This document shows, piece by piece, positions 49,510 through 60,135 of a stretch of 64,000 nucleotides of DNA (within the stretch, counting starts at the first letter, position 1; every line of letters begins with the position of its first letter). Under the pieces are notes generated by a model. That model was not told where the DNA came from. It saw only the letters and a list, made by a program, of their open reading frames with translations, and did not search any database. A program made the translations under genes and the position numbers. Source of the DNA: Paratinospora sagittata (Eukaryota; Streptophyta; Magnoliopsida; Ranunculales; Menispermaceae); assembly GCA_035771175.1 (NCBI GenBank), contig CM069599.1:35993562-36057561 (forward strand). Direction: 5' to 3'.

Positions 49510-49891
49510 GAATATATGATGATTAACGGTAGTCAGTTACTCTGATTATTTTTGTTGGTGGTGGGCATAAGAGGTTTATTCAGTTGAAGATCATCTTAAT
49601 TGAAGTATAATTATTTTTTAAGAGTAAAAGCCATTCTCTTTTACTATTATTATTATTTGCTATCTTCTCGTGAAGGAATGTTTTTTGATGTGTGATGTTT
49701 CTTCGTAAACTAATCCACTTTGTACATGGAAGGATAATAGTATCATGTACCTAATTAAAGTATAAATAATATATAAAATTGATGCTTTGATATATATATT
49801 ATGCAAGTGCTGATGTTATTATTTGAAACATCTTAGTTTACTATATGTATGAGGATACTTAATTTTGCATGATAATTTTTTTTTATGTTAC

Positions 49892-50112
49892 CAAAGAGGC
49901 GTTGACCAAGTGATTAGATAAATGGGCAAGTAACCGAGAGATTACGAGTTCGAATCTTATTTATTTGTGTCCCCCTCCAAGGTATGAATCTGAACGAAAA
50001 ATTTTATCGGAGGTTTCAGGAGGTGTCTTTATGTGGGCTAAGGACTTGCACCTTTGGGATTAGTCAGGTATGCGTAAGTTAGCTCTCGGATACCCAGGTT
50101 TAAAAAAAAAAT
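49892..50112 (+). mobile_element. tRNA-derived SINE
   Basis: About 220 bp with an A-box-like GACCAAGTGATTAGA near 49904, a B-box GAGTTCGAATCT at 49946-49957, and a 3' part GGGATTAGTCAGGTATGCGTAAG ... CTCGGATACCC that resembles the conserved 3' domain of Au-type angiosperm SINEs. It ends in a ten-base A run at 50103-50112. The order, length and A tail fit a SINE. I could not define a target-site duplication by eye. Confidence 0.7.
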
Positions 50113-52500
50113 TGTATTTAAAATGTTCTCCGAAAGTTTATTTTAAGTTTTTATTAAAAGGTTTACTTTTATATCAATAAGGATAATAATTTGGTAGTTT
50201 AACTACTTTTAATTAGAGATAATTTTGATTTTTCCTTTTCTATCTTTCTAATCTCTCTTTCTTTCTTTCTTTTTCTTTTTTGTTACTTTTATATATTTTC
50301 GTCTTTAATTCTATATAACTTTGGCCATTTTAATCATATAAAAATATAAAAATATATGTATTTTTAATCATTTTATTTATAATAAATGTATGTGCTAACT
50401 AATAATAGGTTTGTTCAATGATTGAAGGTAATTCTAAGATGGAGAGTTCGAATCAAGACTCATATCACCCATTAATATATTAATTAATTATTCTAAGAGT
50501 GTTTGTAATTTAAAAAATTAATAAAAAAACAAATAAATCCTAACGTCCGTCCAGATTAAAAATAATAATAATAATAATGAATGTGTGTGGTTAACGGGAG
50601 AGGAAAAGAGAAGACGTTTGAGAATTTTGAGGAGTGGCTTAGATCACCAGTTGGCTAAGGCAGTGGACTGGTATTGGCCACGTAAGATTCACACTTAGTT
50701 TGGTGACTCGGTCACCACTCACTACCAACCAAACTTCACTGCTTCACTCCTTCCACTCCCACGCGTGGCTAAGTGAGCTACTGTCGGTGCCCACTCGCTC
50801 TGTTTTTATATTTCTCATTCTTCTCCCCTTTTTAATTTTCTATGTATGGTGAGGAGCTGCTCTAAACCAAATTAAAATTGTGATCTAAGTTTTCAACTTA
50901 ACTCAATTAACCCATTTATTTTTAATTACATTGATCTTGATAGCCATTAAAAAAAAGAAAGTCACATGTTTAAATTTCATTGAGAAATACTTTTTTGTTT
51001 TTGTTTTTTGTTTTTTCGCAGACATTGAGTACTTGAAAAAAAAAATACATTGAGAAATAAAAACGTCTAAATTTCTCGTGAGATATCCTGATAGTGAGAA
51101 TTGAGATCATCTCGCCACACCTCCTCCATATATCGTACGTACTTTTTATTTACGTGTGAAAACGACAAATACGTCGAAAACTCGTATTCGATACGTATAC
51201 AATGATGAGAAGGTAGTTACAAACAGACCCCACGAGCAGCAACCGGCGGTCGTAAAGCGGAGCAGGCGATGTTGACCCGTGTCGGTCATCTAATGACGTG
51301 GATTTCTTCTAATTATCCGACGGTTTTGATCACCTGTTTGCCACGTTGCTTTTTTTAGCCCTTCTTGGCCTTTTTGCTAATCAGACACGAGAACGAGTGC
51401 GATACCGACACCGACACATCTACACTACACTACACTACATCTACACTACATTACTATAAAAACAAGAAACGATCCAGTACTCGCGGGATTCGCTATGGTA
51501 CACCCATAGCACTACGTTTTTATTGACAAATTATTTGTGGGTCATAATTTGTGGCTGGCAGATTGAAAATTCAATCCTTCATTGTCAAATAATTTAGGTC
51601 ATGTTTTGGCAGGTTAGAAAATTATCACTTATTAAATTCTTTTTAAAAAAAAAGTTAAATAACACATTGTCAATATTTTTCTGAGATAATTTTGTTTTCA
51701 CCTAGATTTTGCCACTTAAAAAAATTACTTTTTTTATGATAATTTTTTTATATTAGTAATTATGTTCAAGTCGTGTAATCATAGGTACACAACATGTAAA
51801 TATAGCTTAGATTGTGTATAATAAACTTAAAATAGTATTTTTTATTTATTACTCACATAAATTACTTTTGAAAAAAAAAATACATTATTTTAAGAAAATT
51901 TTAACTAATATGATATATTTTTAATTATTTTTAGGAGAAACAAAATGTACACCGATGATAATGATCGACTATTAGAAGGATCTATCGCCTAGCCTTAGCT
52001 CGAACCTACGACCTTAGAACATACTGACTTTGATAAATTACGGCATCTCCATGTGTACTGCCTTTGATAAACTACTGCCCCTAAGTCTCGTACCTAAAAC
52101 TTTTTCTTGTACGAGCTTTATCGTGTTGCCTTTTTATTATCAGGTCAATGTCTCGTTGGCTTTTTTTAATCAAAATATTTAATATGGCCTTAATTGACTT
52201 ACATATATTTTCTTAATAATTTTAGCTTCAGCTTTATAGGTTGGTGGTTTCGTCAATCAGTTTTTTAATAATTTGGTCCTTTCAAACATATATATTCCTT
52301 GGAGGGGCTGTTCACTTATATTTATGTTTTTCCAAATGAATTTTAATTATACAAAATTAAATGCAATACAAAGGGTGTAGAGTGTATTGTAGTAGTAGCA
52401 GCGTTACTCAAACTACATAAATAATAACAATAATTAACTTTGAAAAATCAAAGAAAAAAAGAGAGAGAGATTCTCCAATCCTGCATGCGACGCGTATTCG
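50113..52500. other. intergenic region right of the retrotransposon array
   Basis: No gene is supported. A short stretch at about 50405-50465 has TTGTTCAATGATTGAAGG and GAGTTCGAATC spaced like pol III boxes and may be a SINE fragment. (AAT)n occurs near 50559-50578 and a (CTACA)n-like run at 51417-51456. The block 51100-51500 is richer in CG dinucleotides (ACGTACG, CGTATTCGATACG) than its surroundings but has no open frame of note. Confidence 0.45.
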
Positions 52501-52544
52501 ATTAAATGTCAAACCGACGGCAGCACGAGCCACTTATGTTCCCA

Positions 52545-52674
52545 CACGTGTCCCAAGCGAAAAAGTAAAAAACCAACGTCGGCCCATGAAAACGAAAGCC
52601 CTTCGCGCACTTTAAATGTCGTTTGTGGTTCGAGAAGCACGATAACACACCCAGTCCCCCACCATCGCCACGTG
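52545..52674. promoter_or_regulatory. two G-boxes upstream of the 98-residue protein gene
   Basis: CACGTG cores at 52545-52550 (CACACGTGTC) and 52669-52674 (GCCACGTGTC), about 400-520 bp before the start codon at 53070. Both have the flanks of ABA-responsive elements bound by bZIP factors. Regulation by ABA or stress is inferred from motif and position. Confidence 0.4.
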
Positions 52675-53069
52675 TCGGTTCAATAACCTCAGTAACCGGT
52701 AAAAACTCAACTAAAGAAGCGAAGAAGAAGAGTCGTAGAAAGCCGTCTGGCACAAAACCCCAAGAAACGTGTTCAGGTTCTTCGTTTCTCTCGATCTAAG
52801 CGAACACGTTCTTTCATGATCTGGCGTTCGTTTTCTCTTCTTTCTACTACAGAAGTAGTGATAAATTGAGGACGAGATCGATCGATCGATCGAAGCTGTG
52901 TTTTTTTCGGAACTCCGGCGAGATTTTTGTGCTTAATTAACTTTTGTTTTTCGGGTGAGGTGGTGGTGGTTCCGGTGGAGTGAGTAACCTGGCCGGGCTA
53001 CGGTCGTTGGCGATCCGGTTGGGGCTGAGTCGCAGGGTTAGGGTTAGGATTAGAACTAAGGATAGATTG

Positions 53070-53940
53070 ATGGATTGGTGGCAGAAGATGATTTTCCCCA
53101 TGAGAAGAGTTTGGACTGCTGTTTCTACTCGCGTTAAAGCTAGAAAAAACGGTAATTATTACTTTTTTTTTTCTTCTTCTTAAATTACTGAATTTCCTCA
53201 CTTCTTAATTTCTTCTCAAAATTCCTTTTTCTCTTCTTTTCATTTTTTTTTCTTCTGAGAAATTATTTACAACCGATCTGAGCTAGTTGAGCTTCGATTT
53301 TTTGTTGCTCCTTGAAGCTCACTCAGATTTGTTTGGCGCATGTTAGCAGCTACTCGCTTCTCCAACTTTATTCATTACTTTCCTATTTTCAACTAAAAAT
53401 ATCATAAAATAAATAAAATCTTTTTTCTGTTAGTTTTCCTCTCTCAGCGATTTCGATGGTTTTAGCTTTCTTTCTTTTAAATAATTTCTATATTTAATTT
53501 ATTGTCGGTGGAAATAATTTAATTGGGGGAGAAAAACAAAAAAGAAGGATGTGGGAAATTGATCAGGATCATTGAACTGATTTAGTTAGTGGTCACGAGT
53601 CTTGCATGTGCAACACGTGTAACGGTACCTAAGTAAGCATGGGACAACTGGGACCGAAAGATGAAGAAAATGAGAATGATTATCTAATGTGGGGTTTGTG
53701 TTGTTTGTTGCATGTGTGGGGACAGGTGGAGGGCTCTTGAAGCTTCACAACGATGTACAGACGTGCGGATATCAGGATGTGCAGGTGATGTGGGAAATGC
53801 TGCAGAGATCAGAAACGGAACTGATTGCTGCTACTGCAACAACGCAAACTCCAACTAAACGCAATAAGCAACGGCCCTTTTGGCGAGTCTTTGTTTGGTC
53901 CCACCACAGGACCCCACCTTCTTCTCTAAAACGTGCCTAA
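53070..53940 (+). CDS. small plant protein of unknown function, two exons
   Basis: Exon 1 is 53070-53151 and exon 2 is 53726-53940, joined across a GT-AG intron of 574 bp. The coding length is 297 nt, 98 residues. The protein begins MDWWQKMIFPMRRVWTAVST, continues with a basic stretch (RVKARKNG), then LLKLHNDVQTCGYQDVQVMW and EMLQRSETEL, and ends in a basic tail. I recall a plant-specific family of short proteins with this tryptophan-rich start and the NDVQTCGY-DVQVMWEML core, but I know no established function or name. There is no signal peptide, membrane span or catalytic motif; the central segment could be an amphipathic helix. The ATG is preceded by a leader with in-frame stops, and the splice restores one conserved frame exactly. 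Confidence 0.75.
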
Positions 53941-55206
53941 ATAAAATAATTAAATAATTAACTACTTCTTTATATCATATATATATATATAAGATATGAA
54001 AAGAAATTATATAATAAGATCATAAAACTCTTGCAAATGTAAATCCTTATTTTATCTTCTTTTTTATTGGGCCGGCCCTTTTATTTTGATGGGTATGGAG
54101 TAAATGTGTTGTGTCACGAGTATGTTGTACATAATGGGATTTTCATCCTCTTACCTTTTTTGGGGTTTTATTATATATATATATTTTTTGGGTGATTTGG
54201 AGGAGAGTTGTAAGGAGGAGGGGTTTAATTATGAATGAGAATGGAGAAATAAGGGCTTTTTGTGTTGGATTAACATTCATGAAATTTTGTGTTAATGCAT
54301 GATTCGATACAGTATTGAGAGAAATGTTTAATTTTATCAATATATATATAAACTAAAAAAAAGCTTCCAGGTGCTTGATTTGACACTACGTTGGGTACGC
54401 TATTTATTTAATTGAGTTGGGCTTTTTGAAGACACTTGGTTGAGCGTGGGGCAGTGGTTGTTGTTGGAAATAGATGAATGTTTTTTGGCTCAATGGTTCT
54501 AAAATTGACTTCATGTAGGGCTGAGACAGAGTCGTTGGTGTGTGGGTTGGTCTCGTTAAATAATGGTGCGCTGGTATAGAACAAAAAGGAGGAAGGACCG
54601 AAGCGGGGACATGGTCTCTTATTATACTCTATTTTGGACTTACTCTTATTATAATAGTAATAGTTCAGTACTCTGAGTAAATAATTTTTTTCTTTTTTTA
54701 AATCAAATTCAAACTTTTATTGGTAATATAAAATATTTAAAAAAAAAACAATTAGTCTGGAGATGCCCTCTATCTCTTCTTCCCATTTCTAGTAAGGAAA
54801 AGAAAATTAAAGTTTTCTTACCCTACCTCCTTAATTAAAAGACAAATCTAACAGTACATAGCACTAATGATAATTAATGTAACTTCATCAGCTAATTACT
54901 TAACAATACAGGTGAGACTTTATATTTTATAGTAAGTAAGTCATTATTTATTGGATACAAAGTGATCGTGACATCATTAAAACCAATCCCTAGTGCCCCA
55001 CCAAAAATAAAAATATTTGAGAAAGTTCTTTTCTTTCATTATATATTTTTTCTAATAATTAAAGTTAGTTGATTGAAACTTGTTTGTTTCCTAATAAGAC
55101 CTCTCCTTCTCTGATCTTATCTTCAAACTAATGCACTTACAAACAAACAAACAAAGGAAGCTAGCCAGTAGCCACACCACTTGATTAAAGACAAGTTGGA
55201 AAAATC
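53941..55206. other. 3' side of the small gene and intergenic DNA
   Basis: The first part is presumably 3' UTR of the small gene. The rest is AT-rich with TA runs (53979-53992, 54171-54184) and no open frame of note. Confidence 0.4.
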
Positions 55207-55207
55207 A

Positions 55208-55415
55208 CACGTGGCATCCAATGAGCTCTCCACCTCATCAGCCCCTTACATCAGAGAGTAGGTTTTCCTAATAAAAAGCAACTCGTGACGCAGGAGCTCA
55301 CTATCATACATTAATTTTCTTTTAATTAAATAAAAACTCAACATAATCACAATGCCACGTGGCTTATGCCCGCTATTGCTCGACCATTTTAAACTAAACT
55401 AACACGTGCCACGTG
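55208..55415. promoter_or_regulatory. cluster of four G-boxes upstream of the RING-H2 gene
   Basis: CACGTG cores at 55208-55213, 55356-55361 (within the palindrome GCCACGTGGC), 55403-55408 and 55410-55415, the last two separated by one base. They lie about 270-480 bp before the inferred leader (about 55690). ACGTGGC-type cores are ABA-responsive elements, and multiple copies are needed for response in many plant promoters. Regulation of the RING gene by ABA or stress is an inference. Confidence 0.5.
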
Positions 55416-55689
55416 GCCGTATTGCTTTGACTACTCAGTACCTAACCCAACATTCAGTTCCGTGACTAGAACAACTATATCTGGAATCAAAATAAGCTGT
55501 TCCTGGTTGGGATAACTTGATCCTCATCCCTTACCTAACTTCAACACCGAATTCCGGTAAAAGGTCAAAATTAGTCATGGAAATTGTGACTGAAGTTACA
55601 AAATCACCCTTATTCATGACGTCTTTACATTAATGGTCTCTGTCAAGGATAAAGGCTGAATCTTTTTCCAGAACCACCGAGCATTTCTC

Positions 55690-57733
55690 CTTGAGGAAAA
55701 AAACACAGAGCCGCTGAAACTCTTCTATTTTTTGCCAGAAGAAGAAGAAGAAGCTCTCATCTTTCGGAGAGAAAATAGAGAAAAGGGTATGATTATATAT
55801 GCTGTATGGATTGTCCTATTTTGTTGTTTATAATGAAAAAGAAAAAAGAAAAATAGAGAGTGTTTGGGGAAGGAACACATATTAAAAGGAGAGAATTTTG
55901 TTGGATTTTTTTTTTTAAAAAAAATGGGTTTTGTTATTTTTTGTGTTTTAGTTTGTTGGTGAAATTGGATCGTTTCTAATTCTCTCCATTTTTTCCATTT
56001 TTATGGAAAATTGAGCTTGTTTGACGCCTGAACTCCCGGAAAAAAAATTCATAAATGGAGAAGTAATGAGTGTTCAGACCAGAGAAACCTTTCCCCCTAA
56101 ATTTAGCAAAATCAGCTTTTATGCTCTTCCCTCTCTCTCACTTTTTCTTTTTAGATTTCTTCCTGTTGTTGTTCCTTCTTTCTTTTTCTTTCAAGGGATG
56201 CCAAGATAGAAAAAAAATAAAAAAAATCTTATTTTCTTTGGTGGGTGATTTAATGTAATTCCTTCCCTTTACTTTCTCCTTTTTTTTTTTTTAAAAAAAA
56301 TTTTTCATTATGATCATTGTTGTCTTGCTTTCATTTGGCTATATTTCTCTTTATTTTGAATGAAAGAACCAAAACCCAAATCGATTTTGTTATAATCTTT
56401 TCGTGGGTGATTGTGGATAATCTCTTCTATAGTAAAGTAGATAGGTAAGTTCTGTTCATCCTGATCCTACAACCTTAGAGATTTTAGGCCAAAAGGCTGT
56501 GATTTTCACTTTCACTTGTAATTAAAAATCACATCATGTTATATGGTCAATTGGAATGCCTTTCTAAGCAAGAGGCCATTAGGCACCTTTCATTTGTGTT
56601 CTAATACTTGTTATAGTCAATTTCTTCTATTTTGATGATCTGAATTGAGCTGGATTTCAATAGTGTTCTTCAGCCATTGAAGGGGCTGCTTTGTTTGATG
56701 TCTTTGGTCAATGGCTATGGGAATTTCTTGTTTCATGTTTGTTGATTATTGATTACACTGATATTATCATGTTATGAAATTCATATGTTTGAGTTTATGA
56801 ATGAAGTCAACCTGAAATTTCTCTTCTTTTTATATTTAATCATCCCTATATCTTTTTTTTAATAACTCAATCTCTGATACTGCATTTTATTTTTCTCCAG
56901 CTTCTTGCAGCCTTTGGCAGCAAAAAACCATTTTGCCAGTGTCAATCATCATCTTCAATTACCATTTTTCTTTTATCACATTAAGATTTTCTTCGTTTTT
57001 GCTCGTCTAATATTTTGGCTTCCTTGATATTGAAATCATCTTAGTCAGACTAAGAAAAAAAAAATGCCTTTGATTAGCCGGTCAATTTATTTCATAAAAC
57101 ACGACTGCTCTTGTCATACTCTTAATTACTTCAATTTTTACATGTCAATTATGATACATTTCAGAAGCAGATTTCCACATTCCAAAAACCAGAAGATTTT
57201 CCTTTCTCATATTATTTTTAGAAACAATTCTCCACTCCATGCTCTCGCTTTGAATGCTTGAAGGCTTATTCTCCTAGGAGTTGCTGTGATGGCAATGCCA
57301 CAATATTTCTTTGGCCATGGAATTGTAAATAATCAGCTTGACTTTATTTATCTAGGAATTTGAGTGCTATGTGCAGGTCATGCAATTATTCTTTCTGATA
57401 TATGAGCTCAATTTTCCTGGTGTAGTGAAATGTTTTGGCAGCTGACTATAGTCTCCTTTCTTTTCCCTATATGGTTATCCAATAATATAGACAATTCATT
57501 TCCCTAGAAAAATGCTTGAAGTTTGGTAGTCTTTGTAGAAATCTGTAAAACCATATTAAAACTGGGAAACCTCAAATTTTTGTTTGACATAGTTCTTCAA
57601 TTGAAAAACTATGTCAAATTTGTGAATTGTCATCTTCCCGACTAACAAATCATTGGTCCTTCTAGTGTTAATTTTATCAGTGTGGCATCACCTCAAATTT
57701 TTATTTGACATAGGTTTTCAATTATTTCTGCAG
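55690..57733 (+). other. 5' leader exon and long 5' UTR intron of the RING-H2 gene
   Basis: A purine/pyrimidine-rich leader (about 55690-55786) ends in GAGAAAAGG before GTATGA (donor GT at 55787-55788). The acceptor is TTATTTCTGCAG ending at 57733, 17 bases before the ATG at 57751. The intron would be 1,947 bp. Another acceptor-like site (TTCTCCAG near 56900) could allow an extra leader exon. Open frames inside (56021, 56070, 57064) lack protein character. Confidence 0.5.
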
Positions 57734-57750
57734 AGCAAATAATTTCACTC

Positions 57751-60135
57751 ATGGACGAGGATCATGGTAGTAGAGCTGTTACTGGGATTGGTGTTTCTGG
57801 AAGAGGGTCTGGCCTTGTTGCAAGAGATGCATCAAACTGTGAGGAACAAGGCTCTCATTATTGCAAAAGACAGAGTTGCAATACAAGGCTTAAATCCATT
57901 AAAAACAACCAAATTGGTAGCTCTGATAGAGACAGACCCTCGAGCTCTTCCTTCCGCTCTAAAACTGGCAAGGCAATAGTTGGAAGCTCTTCAAGAACAT
58001 ACTCTGCCATAACGGATACAAGAAAGCCTCGCCAGAAATTCCCAGACCCATCTGAACATAAGGAAACCATATCTTCAGAAATGAACAACCTTGAGGAAGA
58101 GAAAAGAGTTTTGGAGCCCAACACCTCAAATACTACAAAGGTTCAAATGGGAGTCCTTGAACCTGAAGATGTTGAATCTGTAGTTCTCAATGGTTGTTCC
58201 ATGGATACAGAATTAGGTAGCTACAATGTAACGCCAAATGTGAGAACCCGGAAGCAAAAGTGGTCTGGACAGGGAAATCATGCAGCATCTCAAGGTCCTT
58301 CCATGCAATCTTCTTTTGCATCTAGAAACGTCGGGCAAGGTCAGTATGGTAAAGCAACTAGGTATGGTCTTAGAAATCTTGGGTGCACATCCATTTCCGA
58401 TGTCCTCCCTTCAGGCTGTTCATCTTCAGATTCTAGTCGTAGTAGAGTTAAAAGAGGTCCCGATGGAGAATGTTCTGTAGAGAAAAGCTAATAAGTGGTT
58501 CATCAAGTGGAGTAAGTTCAGGGAATCAAAGGTATTCTCTTTCCAACCCGAGCTTGTCTCTATCTGAACGCCCATTATCTCGACCCGCTTCACGACGGAC
58601 TAGATATTGGCCTCCCCGTGGGGACGGAATTACATCAGTTAGGACACGAAGGATAATTAACAATGAAACCATGTCAAGCATTTCTGAACATAGCAATGGC
58701 AGTGATTCTTCGCTTTCTGAGCCACCAGTTGTGATCCCAGAACTGCCTCAAACAGAATTGTCAACTAGGGAATCTGGTGCGCCCTGTCCATCACGGCAAG
58801 CTGCAGTAGAACCGCCGGCAGTTCATCATAACCCTTCTAGACGAAGCTTTAGTAGAAATGAGAATCTACGCAATGGACCAATGGCTTACTCGGAAGATGA
58901 CACTACTGGGCCATTTGGTGGTGGCTCGATCAATCAAGATGGTATCCAACGCTTTAATATGGATGGGATTGCTGAGGTGACATTTCTTGTGAAACTTCTG
59001 TTTCATCATTTATTTGGTTGTAAATATTTAAACTTTTGGGTTCACAATAATGAACTATGGATAAAGGAAAAAATCGTGCAATTGTGGATGGGCCACATGA
59101 TTTCAAGTGAAGCGTTCTTTTGCTTTGTTTGTGCAGGTATTGCTGGCACTAGAGAGGATTGAACAAGATGAAGAGCTCACATATGAGGTTTTTGATACTT
59201 TCTATTTGACTATTTCACTTTAATTCTCGATTCCTGAACTCGTTTCTTTTTGCCAAAATGCAGCAATTGTTGGTTCTTGAAGCAAATTTGTTCTTTGGTG
59301 GCATTAGTTTCCATGATCATCATCAGGATATGAGACTTGATATTGATAACATGTCTTATGAGGTTTGTTATTCCATCCAGTGCCACCACAATAATTGTTT
59401 AGAGAACCATTTATCTTCTTCTCCATTTCTTTTTGGAAATTTATGTTGTCTTTACTTTCTGTTGTGGCTGTCCTGTTCGGAACTCAATTCTCTTCTTATG
59501 GTTAATCTTCATTAATCTTTGATATTTTCAATTTATGATGCAACCATTTTTGTCAACCACTTAAAGGATTCATAAAATTGATTGTTTTCTGATGTTTGAT
59601 GCCAAACAATTGCTCATCATAGTTGCTTCATCACTGTTTTGACAGGAGTTGCTAGCTCTAGGGGAGAAGATGGGTACAGTTAGTACAGCCCTTACAGAAG
59701 AACAATTGTCTAATTGTCTTAAGAGAAGCTACTACAGAAGTGCACCTCCAGAGGCAGGTTGTATTGGGCATGCAGATGATGATGTTAAATGCAGTATTTG
59801 TCAGGTAATTTTCTTCCTAGTTTATTGCTTTCTTAAAGGATAAAAAAAAAAAAAACAATATATTAACGAAGTTGCCCGAAAATGTTTGAAGTTCTGAAAG
59901 ATAATTTATGAATTTATGGGATTTTTCTGTGATAATTTTGTTTTTTGGTAGCATTTTTGTTAGAATCCACCTTCCTTTTTGACTATGAAATGTCTATTTT
60001 CAGGAAGAATATACTGATGGAGATGAAGTGGGTAAGTTGCAGTGTGATCATCGGTATCACGTCACTTGCATTCATCAATGGCTGCGGTTGAAGAATTGGT
60101 GTCCCATCTGCAAAGTTCATGCTGGTGCTTCCTAG
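57751..60135 (+). CDS. RING-H2 E3 ubiquitin ligase, MBR/RHG1A-like, with apparent frameshift
   Basis: E3 ligases of this class take ubiquitin from an E2 and pass it to a substrate; MBR1/MBR2 target the Mediator subunit MED25. I place exons at 57751-58976, 59137-59187, 59264-59362, 59646-59804 and 60004-60135. The C-terminus has the RING-H2 metal ligands CSIC ... CDHRYHVTC ... CPIC, preceded by the segment ELLALGEKMGTVSTALTEE typical of MBR-like ligases. The N-terminus is serine-rich and disordered. The first exon is broken: the frame from 57751 stops at 58489-58491, while the continuing frame is one base out of step. The break falls at an A4 run (58483-58486), where a fifth A would restore a frame of about 555 residues. 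This is either a homopolymer sequence error or an inactivating deletion. Exons 2-5 are intact in frame. Confidence 0.85.

Noticed and set aside
58390..58500. A short intron that would explain the frame change in the RING gene
   Set aside because: Available GT-AG pairs would give introns of about 50 bases or less, below the plant minimum, and would delete residues that look like normal coding sequence.
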